Source: Desulfosporosinus sp. UBA4726
GTDB lineage: Bacteria > Bacillota > Desulfitobacteriia > Desulfitobacteriales > Desulfitobacteriaceae
Length of the DNA stretch: 11,988 bases
Direction: 5' to 3'
NCBI GenBank assembly: GCA_002404215.1
Contig: DHJG01000140.1
Location: 21,761 to 33,748, forward strand
Positions 6,174-11,769 of this stretch are shown one piece after another. The first letter of the stretch is position 1. Each line of letters begins with the position of its first letter. The notes beneath the pieces were generated by a model, which saw only the letters and a program-made list of their open reading frames with translations, searched no databases and was not told the origin of the DNA. The translations under genes were made by a program, and so were the position numbers.

Positions 6174-7250
6174 ATGAGGGATGTTGTTGATATAATATAT
6201 CATCCTACACCTTCGATCGAACGTCTTTATTTAGAGTTGACCAACCGTTGCAATTTATCTTGTGAGATGTGTTACCGCCAGAACTGGAACGAACCATTGG
6301 GCGATATGTCAGCCGAAGTTCTTAGCTCAATTGCAGCTGAACTAGCCTCTTTTCCCGACCTTAAGGAAGTGATTCTAGGGGGTATTGGTGAACCGACGAT
6401 TGCTAATCATTTTCGACAAGCAGTGGAAATGTTCGCTTCTCGATATGATGTTACAGTGACTACAAATGGGACTACATTAGATAACGCTATGATTGAATTT
6501 TTAATTTCAAGTGGCGTAGCCCGTATAGCCCTGTCCGTTGATTCGACCGATGTGCAGACGTTTGACGCAATCCGGCATCAAAATATTCAAGGCATCTTGG
6601 AAAATACTCGTCACATTGCAGAGAGAAGGGTTAACGGGAGACCTGAAATTGTATGGGAATTCCTAGCAATGAAGAGCACTCTGCCCTATTTGGTTGAGAC
6701 CGTGCGCCAGGGTGCCAAACTAGGAGTCGATCGAATCTTCGTTTCCCACATATTGCCAATGAGGAAAGAAATGATTGTCGAGACATTATATCACCCCACC
6801 CTGTTTTCCGAGACTAAGCCAACCTTCGACAAGGCTTTTTTAATGGGAATGACCAAAGGCGTAGAGGTAATCTTGCCTAAAAGTGAGTTAGCTACCGATA
6901 GGTATTGCAAGTTTGTGGAAACTCAAAGCGCAGTTGTACGCTGGGATGGTGAGGTTTCTTCCTGTTATCGGTTTTTACATTCTTATCCTGAATATGTGTT
7001 TGGAAGACACAAGCAGATTACCGACCACAGTTTTGGCTCACTCAGAGAGCAATCGTTACTTGAGATCTGGACCTCTCAGGAATTTATGAGATATCGTTAC
7101 CATGTTTTGACAGGAGATTACGCCTCGTGTCCTGATTGTAAGTGGGTCGATGGGTGCGATATAGTGTTTCGTGCCGACATGGATTGCTTAGGAAATGCTC
7201 CATCTTGTGCGGATTGTCTTTGGGGACGGGGAATGACAGTTTGCCCTTGA
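6174..7250 (+). CDS. Radical SAM/SPASM protein, tungsten-oxidoreductase cofactor maturase type
   Basis: A 358-residue radical SAM enzyme. The cluster motif C26-x3-C30-x2-C33 lies in LYLELTNRCNLSCEMCYRQN, followed by GGIGEPT (69-75) and TTNGT. The C-terminal SPASM-type region is rich in Cys (C245, C264, C319, C322, C328, C338, C345, C348, C357), with the wording CPDCKWVDGCD and CADCLWGRGM. These segments match what I recall of the maturases encoded beside tungsten-containing aldehyde:ferredoxin oxidoreductases, proposed to modify or install the tungstopterin cofactor. That context is missing here: no oxidoreductase or MoaD-like gene lies within the window. The ATG at 6174 has GGGGAG 11 bases upstream, slightly long. 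A strong terminator follows. Radical SAM/SPASM is certain; the tungsten role is inferred by sequence resemblance. Confidence 0.85.
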   Translation: MRDVVDIIYHPTPSIERLYLELTNRCNLSCEMCYRQNWNEPLGDMSAEVLSSIAAELASFPDLKEVILGGIGEPTIANHFRQAVEMFASRYDVTVTTNGTTLDNAMIEFLISSGVARIALSVDSTDVQTFDAIRHQNIQGILENTRHIAERRVNGRPEIVWEFLAMKSTLPYLVETVRQGAKLGVDRIFVSHILPMRKEMIVETLYHPTLFSETKPTFDKAFLMGMTKGVEVILPKSELATDRYCKFVETQSAVVRWDGEVSSCYRFLHSYPEYVFGRHKQITDHSFGSLREQSLLEIWTSQEFMRYRYHVLTGDYASCPDCKWVDGCDIVFRADMDCLGNAPSCADCLWGRGMTVCP

Positions 7251-7265
7251 ATATACTTCTTGCAT

Positions 7266-7288
7266 TGAGGGCTTCGGCCCTCATTTTT
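7266..7288 (+). terminator. Rho-independent terminator after the radical SAM gene
   Basis: A perfect 7-bp stem TGAGGGC/GCCCTCA closed by a TTCG tetraloop and followed by five T residues. It lies 15 bases after the stop codon and separates the radical SAM gene from the regulator gene that follows. Confidence 0.9.
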
Positions 7289-7324
7289 CCTAAGTAATAC
7301 ATCAGATATTTTTAAAAACAGGAG

Positions 7325-8134
7325 TTGTTAGCTACGAACAACATTATTATAAAACTTACACAACTAGGTTTTTCTTCATATGAGGCCAAGGCCTATGTTG
7401 CACTGCTACAGAAACATCCCTCTATCGGTTATGAGGTTAGCAAAATATCAAAAATTCCTACGTCAAAAATTTATGAGACGCTAATAAATCTCAAAAACAA
7501 AGGGGCAATTATGGTTAGTAATTCTGAGCCAGTCAATTACTATCCTATACCACCTGAAACGCTTCTGAGAAGGTTAAAAAAAGACTTTTTGAGCAAAATT
7601 GATGATTTAGAGGGACAATTATCTAAAGTCCAACCCTTTCGTGAAATAGATTTTACTTGGAACTTAACAGGCTACAATACTGTAATTGATAAAATTACAA
7701 CTCTAATCGATAATGCTACTAAATCCCTCTTAGTATCTATTTGGCCTCATGAGGCAAACCTTTTAAAAGGCAGTATCAAAGATGCAGAAACACGGGGCGT
7801 CAAAGTTATTATTGGTGTATTTGGCAGTTATGATTTTGGCTGTAAGAATACCATAAACCTTCAACAATATGCTGTTTCATCAGTCAGTAGACTTGGGAAA
7901 CATTTAACCGTCACTATAGGTGACTCAAAAGAAGTTGTTGTTAGCGAAATCAATCATTTCAATAATACCACCGTCGGAATCTGGACTACTACTCCTGGGA
8001 TTGTGCTTATGGCAACAGAATACGTTAAACATGATATTTGGGGCAGGATCTTGGAAGATGCTATTGGTGAAGAAAAATTCGAACAAATGTGTGAGGAAAA
8101 CGATTTGCTTTCGTGTATTAATAAAATTCATTAG
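7325..8134 (+). CDS. TrmB-family transcriptional regulator
   Basis: About 266-269 residues. The N-terminal winged helix of the TrmB family is clear: KLTQLGFSSYEAKAYVALLQ, then SKISKIPTSKIYETLINLKN and the wing ending NYYPIPPETLL (through about residue 80), followed by a linker helix. The C-terminal part (about 115-260) resembles the PLD-like effector-binding half of TrmB proteins, with SLLVSIWPHEA and RGVKVIIGVFG; the ligand is unknown. The start is problematic. The only conventional codon in range is TTG at 7325, directly abutting GGAG with no spacing, and an in-frame stop lies at 7313. An ACG three codons later sits at ideal spacing and would give a normal N-terminus. It follows the radical SAM gene in the same direction, but a terminator and no clear promoter intervene. 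It may regulate that gene. Confidence 0.8.
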   Translation: MLATNNIIIKLTQLGFSSYEAKAYVALLQKHPSIGYEVSKISKIPTSKIYETLINLKNKGAIMVSNSEPVNYYPIPPETLLRRLKKDFLSKIDDLEGQLSKVQPFREIDFTWNLTGYNTVIDKITTLIDNATKSLLVSIWPHEANLLKGSIKDAETRGVKVIIGVFGSYDFGCKNTINLQQYAVSSVSRLGKHLTVTIGDSKEVVVSEINHFNNTTVGIWTTTPGIVLMATEYVKHDIWGRILEDAIGEEKFEQMCEENDLLSCINKIH

Positions 8135-8164
8135 GATACTATTACAAATCCTACAATTACTTCT

Positions 8165-8458
8165 TCATTCTATGGTAAATTGTATTCTAACATCATTCTC
8201 CGCTTCAATTTGCAAACACACATCTTCATCCCTAGGCTTATAATCAACCGCAATAATATCGTTTAAATCAATCCAGAACACCCCTATCTCCCCCCCCCAT
8301 ACTGAAACCTTATCATCTGCTACATCAATTTTTTCCACAACTCCAAAATCAATAGCACATTCTACGACACAAAAAAATTCTATACTGGTTAAGTTCTTAC
8401 CGAGAAACTTTTCCTTGAAAAATTTTACAAATTCTATTTTCTCTGTTAATGCTAGCAT
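8165..8458 (-). CDS. Hypothetical protein, 97 residues
   Basis: I do not recognise this protein. It is small, acidic and soluble. A helical N-terminus (LTEKIEFVKFFKEKFLGKNL) is followed by short beta-rich segments with alternating hydrophobic residues, FGVVEKIDVADDKVSVWGG and VFWIDLNDIIAVDY. The ATG at 8458 is chosen because GGGGG lies 8 bases upstream; in-frame ATGs further upstream (to 8491) lack such a site. A run of nine G residues (plus-strand C at 8290-8298) encodes the W-G-G-E segment and is a possible slippage site. It is convergent with the TrmB gene, with only a weak TAGGAT/ATCCTA hairpin (8132-8153) between them. No promoter could be assigned with confidence. Confidence 0.6.
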   Translation of the reverse strand: MLALTEKIEFVKFFKEKFLGKNLTSIEFFCVVECAIDFGVVEKIDVADDKVSVWGGEIGVFWIDLNDIIAVDYKPRDEDVCLQIEAENDVRIQFTIE

Positions 8459-8711
8459 TTTATATTCCCCCATTATGAATCTAGCTATCAAAATACCTTG
8501 TTCTTCATTACTGTCCTTTTTAGACTGAAGTTAATACCACACGAAGTGGACTGGATAGATTGAACCTATACCCACACGATAGTTGTTACTATAAATAAGA
8601 GTAATCATTAACCAACTACCTTAATAATTTTTCAATACACATACAATTTTATCCCTTTAGAAAGCATCTTATAGGTCATACTTCTACAAAAATTGTTCTT
8701 CTCCTTTATGC
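8459..8711. other. AT-rich intergenic stretch
   Basis: No gene with a ribosome site was found on either strand. A small hairpin CCAC-ACGAA-GTGG lies near 8538-8550, without a T-tract. It should contain the promoter of the minus-strand gene at 8165-8458, but only a poor candidate (TTAACT, 17 bases, GTAATG) is visible. Confidence 0.35.
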
Positions 8712-8736
8712 AAAAAAAACTTGGGCCTTATGCCCA
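8712..8736 (-). terminator. Minus-strand terminator without an assigned gene
   Basis: Read on the minus strand, TGGGC-ATAAG-GCCCA followed by AG and a run of T residues (plus-strand A-tract 8712-8719). No protein gene on the minus strand lies upstream before 9513, so it either ends a small non-coding transcript or is a remnant. Confidence 0.55.
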
Positions 8737-8799
8737 GATAATATTCTAATATTAGTGAAAAGTGTCTGATGAATAGCAACTTTGTAACAACAAAGCCGA
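8712..8799 (-). ncRNA. Possible small RNA (low confidence)
   Basis: On the minus strand three hairpins follow each other: CTTTGT/ACAAAG around TGTT (about 8780-8795), TAATATT/AATATTA (about 8738-8753) and the GGGC terminator. Spacing is compact and no open frame is present. The promoter is unclear, so this is only a candidate. Confidence 0.25.
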
Positions 8800-8844
8800 A
8801 ACAATCGTAAAAAAAGAGAAACTAATTTTTTTTATGGAAGGAAA

Positions 8845-8853
8845 TGGTATTCT
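8845..8853 (+). promoter_or_regulatory. Possible extended -10 of the HicB-like gene
   Basis: TGGTATTCT: a TATTCT -10 with the TGn extension, about 46 bases before the start codon at 8900. No good -35 is present. Confidence 0.35.
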
Positions 8854-8899
8854 AATGTTGAATTCTTAATAAAAATTCTTTAACAAGGGGGTTAAATAG

Positions 8900-9418
8900 A
8901 TGAAAGACTATACATTGATTGCTAGCTTACTTAATGAGGAAGAAGGCGGAGGTGGGCTTTGGTTAGCAGAAATCCTCGAAGTTAAAGGTTGCACAACCCA
9001 AGGGAAGGATCTTCAAGAGGTCATCCAAAGAGCAGAAGAATTGAGAGAAGCAATTGTTACAATTAACGAACTTCAATTCATCGAAGGAAAGGAAATCAAG
9101 GATGCGGGGAAAAGCAACAACTGCAATGATGTTGTCGGTTTCTTTTTATCACATAAGAAAAAAGCCAATGGGTCCATCTGCTCCGATATTGGTGAAGTGT
9201 TAGGGATTATTGAGAAATTTGACATAGTAGAAGACAGAGGGAATAAGGCATTTAGAAGACACCTAGGAATTATGATGACTCATTTATCTCCTTCGATTCC
9301 CACCCTCAGTATAGGACCTTGGACTATCCAGTCTAAATCTATGAAAAGCGAACTAGGCAAAGCACCCGAATGGGAAGGATGGAAGGACAAACCTAACGAA
9401 CTAAAAGAATCGCACTAA
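8900..9418 (+). CDS. HicB-like protein with unrecognised C-terminal half
   Basis: A 172-residue soluble protein. Residues 1-65 match the HicB-like/UPF0150 fold pattern: Y-T-L-I-A start, an acidic-glycine loop (NEEEGGGGLWLAEIL), then VKGCTTQGKDLQEVIQRAEE, equivalent to the usual 'lpGc.tqGdt.eEAl.na.ea'. In toxin-antitoxin HicB proteins a DNA-binding RHH or HTH segment follows. Here residues 70-172 form a longer region (FFLSHKKKANGSICSDIGEV, GIIEKFDIVEDRGNKAFRRH, LSIGPWTIQS) that I do not recognise. No HicA-type toxin gene is adjacent on either side, so a toxin-antitoxin role is not supported. The ATG has AAGGGGG 8 bases upstream. It appears to be a single gene ended by the hairpin at 9474-9494. 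Confidence 0.7.
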   Translation: MKDYTLIASLLNEEEGGGGLWLAEILEVKGCTTQGKDLQEVIQRAEELREAIVTINELQFIEGKEIKDAGKSNNCNDVVGFFLSHKKKANGSICSDIGEVLGIIEKFDIVEDRGNKAFRRHLGIMMTHLSPSIPTLSIGPWTIQSKSMKSELGKAPEWEGWKDKPNELKESH

Positions 9419-9473
9419 TTAAAGAAACGTCATTCTTAAATCAACAGCAACAGATCTGAAAGGATCCTTGTAA

Positions 9474-9494
9474 GGCATTCTCGAAGGGAATGCC
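9474..9494 (+). terminator. Hairpin after the HicB-like gene
   Basis: A perfect 7-bp stem GGCATTC/GAATGCC with a 7-base loop, followed by a pyrimidine-rich but not purely T tail (CTCATTATCTCTCTTT). It lies between convergent genes and may serve both weakly. Confidence 0.5.
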
Positions 9495-9512
9495 CTCATT
9501 ATCTCTCTTTAA

Positions 9513-10082
9513 TTATATATCCTTCCTGCTACTCGTGTATTTCTCTTTCTTAGTACGTCCGTACACAAGCCAACCGAAGAACATTGCCACCACAATTATA
9601 ATAGCCGGGTGAATATTAGTTAAATAAAGCACGGCCACAGTCACGACTGCGATTCCCCATGTACTGCCGGTTGGAAAAGATTTCTTGCCCATATCATAAG
9701 CGGTATCTGCTACGAGAACAACTACCACAGGACGTACGGCCTCGAGCATTGCTTTAAGTTCTGGGGAGTTAGAGTATTTCATAATAAGATTACCTAATAA
9801 AACCACAATGATTAGCGTGGGGGCGATTGTCCCAATCAAGGTGACTAAAACTCCCGGCCAACCACCCACCTTATAGCCTATATAGGCAGCCATTTTCGTG
9901 GCAATCGGTCCGGGTAAGGCGTTGCTGATCGCTAAGGCATCCGTGAACTCTTCGTTATTCATCCAATGATATCTATCCACTGCTTCAGCTTTGATAAGTG
10001 GAACAACTGCAGGCCCTCCACCAAACCCAAGGTTTGAAGCGCGAGCAAAGGCAATAGTTAGATCCCAGAGATTTTTAAACAA
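9513..10082 (-). CDS. Short CHR-domain (chromate transporter family) membrane protein, second of a tandem pair
   Basis: A 189-residue single-CHR-domain membrane protein with about five to six hydrophobic segments. The family signature is clear: LGFGGGPAVVPLIKAEAV (about residues 18-35), EFTDALAISNALPGPIATKMAAYIGY with the PGPIA motif, and GWPGVL. Members are proton-coupled transporters of chromate or related oxyanions; short forms usually work as a hetero-pair encoded by neighbouring genes. A basic cytoplasmic tail (GRTKKEKYTSSRKDI) is absent from its partner. The start is a TTG with AAAGGAGG 7 bases upstream. Only 15 bases separate it from the upstream partner, whose stop codon overlaps this ribosome site, so the two are cotranscribed and probably translationally coupled. 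The transported anion is unknown. Confidence 0.88.
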   Translation of the reverse strand: MFKNLWDLTIAFARASNLGFGGGPAVVPLIKAEAVDRYHWMNNEEFTDALAISNALPGPIATKMAAYIGYKVGGWPGVLVTLIGTIAPTLIIVVLLGNLIMKYSNSPELKAMLEAVRPVVVVLVADTAYDMGKKSFPTGSTWGIAVVTVAVLYLTNIHPAIIIVVAMFFGWLVYGRTKKEKYTSSRKDI

Positions 10083-10097
10083 TTAAACTACCTCCTT

Positions 10098-10628
10098 TTA
10101 ACGAAAAACCAACAACCCAAATGACATAGATAACACCACCATTAAGGCAGGATGCAACTTCAACCGGTAGAACGCTACCACAGTCACCACAGCAATGCCC
10201 CAAGTCGTTAGGTTTGGGAAAGAGCCCATACCCATGTCCAACGCTGTTTGAGCGATTAAAACGACGACGACCGGACGCACTCCCTTGAGCATCCCTTTCA
10301 GAATTGGAGAATCCGAGTACTTCATTAAAAAACCCGTCAGTAAAATGACAGCTAGGACAGTGGGCACCACAATACCTATTACTGTTGTGAAAGCGCCTAA
10401 CCATCCCGCCACTTGATAACCTACATATCCTCCTAATTTTGTTGCGATAGGGCCTGGCAAAGCATTACCGACGGCGAGGGCATCGGTAAATTGAGCGTTA
10501 GTCAACCAGTGATACCTCTCCACGACTTCAATTTTGATAAGAGGGACAACTGCAGGCCCACCTCCAAAGCCAAGGTTACTGGCCCTGCTAAAGGCGACTA
10601 GTAGATCCCAGAGTTTTGAAAAGATCAT
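10098..10628 (-). CDS. Short CHR-domain (chromate transporter family) membrane protein, first of a tandem pair
   Basis: A 176-residue paralogue of the downstream gene, with the same signatures: LGFGGGPAVVPLIKIEVV, FTDALAVGNALPGPIATKLG, the central FLMKYSDSPILKGMLKGVRP and the C-terminal TTWGIAVVTV. By eye well over half the residues are identical between the two. The start is the ATG at 10628, with AAGGAG 5 bases upstream; an ATG seven codons earlier lacks a site. Tandem short CHR genes normally encode two different domain types, whereas these two look alike, suggesting duplication in place. A 41-base palindrome lies about 50 bases upstream and probably serves as operator for the adjacent GntR regulator. 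Confidence 0.88.
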   Translation of the reverse strand: MIFSKLWDLLVAFSRASNLGFGGGPAVVPLIKIEVVERYHWLTNAQFTDALAVGNALPGPIATKLGGYVGYQVAGWLGAFTTVIGIVVPTVLAVILLTGFLMKYSDSPILKGMLKGVRPVVVVLIAQTALDMGMGSFPNLTTWGIAVVTVVAFYRLKLHPALMVVLSMSFGLLVFR

Positions 10629-10680
10629 TGTATCTCCTTCTTTCTTCATTTCAATAAGCTAATGCGAGTTTCAATTCTGC

Positions 10681-10721
10681 TTCAGATTAATATGGTATAC
10701 GGTATACCATATTAATCTGAA
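10681..10721. promoter_or_regulatory. Perfect 41-base palindrome, probable GntR operator of the CHR operon
   Basis: Left arm TTCAGATTAATATGGTATAC (10681-10700), a single central G, and an exact inverted copy at 10702-10721. The core ATGGTATACGGTATACCAT (10692-10710) has the symmetry expected of GntR/FCD sites and recurs with one mismatch before the regulator gene. On the minus strand TTCAGA, 16 bases, TATACC could be the CHR promoter buried inside the palindrome, so bound regulator would block it. The A/T-rich arms also allow a cruciform or hairpin. Confidence 0.8.
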
Positions 10722-10769
10722 ATGATTGCCTTAAGCGCCACATAATACACCTGCAGCGAACAGGTCCTT

Positions 10770-11453
10770 TCAATTATCCGTCAAATTAAAAGCCATTTCC
10801 AAAAAAGCTTTGCTCGAGTTTTCCACATGTCTTTTCGCGGCGGTATCAGCTCTCAAACTATCATGACATCGTAGAGCATCAACGATCTCATCGTGTTCCT
10901 CCCGCGCTTCTTCTGGTCGACCAGGTTTAGAATATGCCACTTGAGTAAAGGTAGAAATATACTCACGCAATGTATCGATGATTTCATATAATCGAGGGCT
11001 TTCAGCGGCTCTATAGATTATTTCATGAAACTTATCGTTTAATAGGTTAGACTTTTTAAAGTTTCCTTTGCCATGTTCGTCTAGAATCTGCTTAGCTAGC
11101 AATTCTAAACGTTCTAATTCTCGTGAGGTGATTTTCGTAGTTGCAATCCCGCAAATGAGCGCTTCCAATGATGCTCTAATAAGTAAAATCTCAACAATAT
11201 CTTCCTTAGTAAACCCGGTAACCACTACCCCTTTGCGTGGAATATGAGTTACCAACCTTTCCAATTCGAGTTTGCGAATTGCTTCACGAACCGGAGTTCT
11301 GCTAATTCCAAGCTGTTCTGCAATATTGCGTTCCACAAGTCTCTGTCCCGGTTCTAGTCTTTTATCCAAAATGGCATTTCTCAGAATAGAAAACACCGAG
11401 TCTCGGATATGACCCATGTCATCGAACTTAATAGGCGAAAATTGATATACCAC
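10770..11453 (-). CDS. GntR-family (FCD/FadR subfamily) transcriptional regulator
   Basis: A 227-residue DNA-binding regulator. An N-terminal GntR winged helix (AILDKRLEPGQRLVERNIAE, then LGISRTPVREAIRKLELERL and the wing PRKGVVVTGF) is followed by an all-helical FCD effector domain. NDKFHEII, EEHDEI and AKRHVE carry the residues (Asn/Asp and three His) that bind metal in this class. The likely start is GTG at 11453, because AGAGGAG lies 7 bases before it; the ATG at 11489 would sit only about 5 bases after the predicted transcription start. It probably recognises ATGGTATAC-n-GTATACCAT, found before both itself and the CHR operon, implying autoregulation. The ligand is unknown; FCD regulators commonly sense small carboxylates. 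Family call firm, regulon inferred. Confidence 0.92.
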   Translation of the reverse strand: MVYQFSPIKFDDMGHIRDSVFSILRNAILDKRLEPGQRLVERNIAEQLGISRTPVREAIRKLELERLVTHIPRKGVVVTGFTKEDIVEILLIRASLEALICGIATTKITSRELERLELLAKQILDEHGKGNFKKSNLLNDKFHEIIYRAAESPRLYEIIDTLREYISTFTQVAYSKPGRPEEAREEHDEIVDALRCHDSLRADTAAKRHVENSSKAFLEMAFNLTDN

Positions 11454-11488
11454 TTGATTTCTCCTCTTGAATATTTTTATAATATCCA

Positions 11489-11537
11489 TTTACCCCTTGA
11501 TTATAATCCCATCAAAACCTTAAAATCAAGGGGTAAA
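11489..11537. repeat. Inverted repeat framing the GntR gene promoter
   Basis: TTTACCCCTTGATT (11489-11502) and an exact inverted copy (11524-11537), 21 bases apart. The arms contain the -35 (11524-11529) and part of the -10 (11500-11505) of the GntR gene. A second regulator could bind here. Confidence 0.6.
11500..11529 (-). promoter_or_regulatory. Promoter of the GntR regulator gene
   Basis: On the minus strand TTGATT (11524-11529), an 18-base spacer and a perfect TATAAT (11500-11505). Transcription would start near 11494, giving a leader of about 40 bases to the GTG start. Confidence 0.7.
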
Positions 11538-11556
11538 ATGGTATACCGTATCCCAT
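11538..11556. promoter_or_regulatory. GntR operator near the regulator's own promoter
   Basis: ATGGTATACCGTATCCCAT, a dyad with one mismatch, matching the core of the 41-base palindrome at 10692-10710. It lies just upstream of the -35, centred near -53. Confidence 0.65.
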
Positions 11557-11587
11557 AAAATTCCCTTTTAAATATATCTAAACGTAT

Positions 11588-11719
11588 CTATTCTAATAAT
11601 TCTTTTAGTATTACAAGTACCTCTTCTTCCGTATAACCATGTGATGCCCACTTAACGGCTTCTTCGAGTTCTTGAATTTTGTCCATAATTTTTATTTCTA
11701 ACGGGGTTAATCGTTCCAT
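11588..11719 (-). CDS. Hypothetical protein, 43 residues
   Basis: A short, acidic, helical protein, beginning MERLTPLEIKIMDKIQELEE and ending VLVILKELLE, with a tryptophan-containing centre (AVKWASHGYTEEE). AAGGAG lies 8 bases before the ATG, which is the main evidence that it is real; codon use is normal. It starts about 50 bases after the stop of the PhoH-like gene and runs in the same direction, so the two may be cotranscribed. I do not recognise the family. The TxEE-like turn followed by a short helix is reminiscent of small DNA-binding or adaptor proteins, but no function can be assigned. Confidence 0.6.
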   Translation of the reverse strand: MERLTPLEIKIMDKIQELEEAVKWASHGYTEEEVLVILKELLE

Positions 11720-11769
11720 GTACAATTCTCCTTAATAGTAGCGCGCGCTCTTCTCATCCACGTCTAGAG

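Noticed and set aside
6163..6176. Four-codon minicistron (ATG AAC AGC GCA TGA) overlapping the maturase start
   Set aside because: Its ATG touches GGGGAG with no spacing, so initiation is unlikely; the overlap is probably chance.
7920..8243. Plus- and minus-strand frames overlapping the end of the TrmB gene
   Set aside because: Out-of-frame shadows of the regulator, low complexity, no ribosome sites.
8538..8550. CCAC-ACGAA-GTGG as an insertion-sequence end or transposon remnant
   Set aside because: No partner end, target duplication or transposase fragment was found nearby.
10075..10404. Minus-strand frame of 109 codons with several Cys and His inside the first CHR gene
   Set aside because: Alternate-frame shadow of a clear membrane transporter gene; the Cys/His pattern matches no zinc-binding domain.
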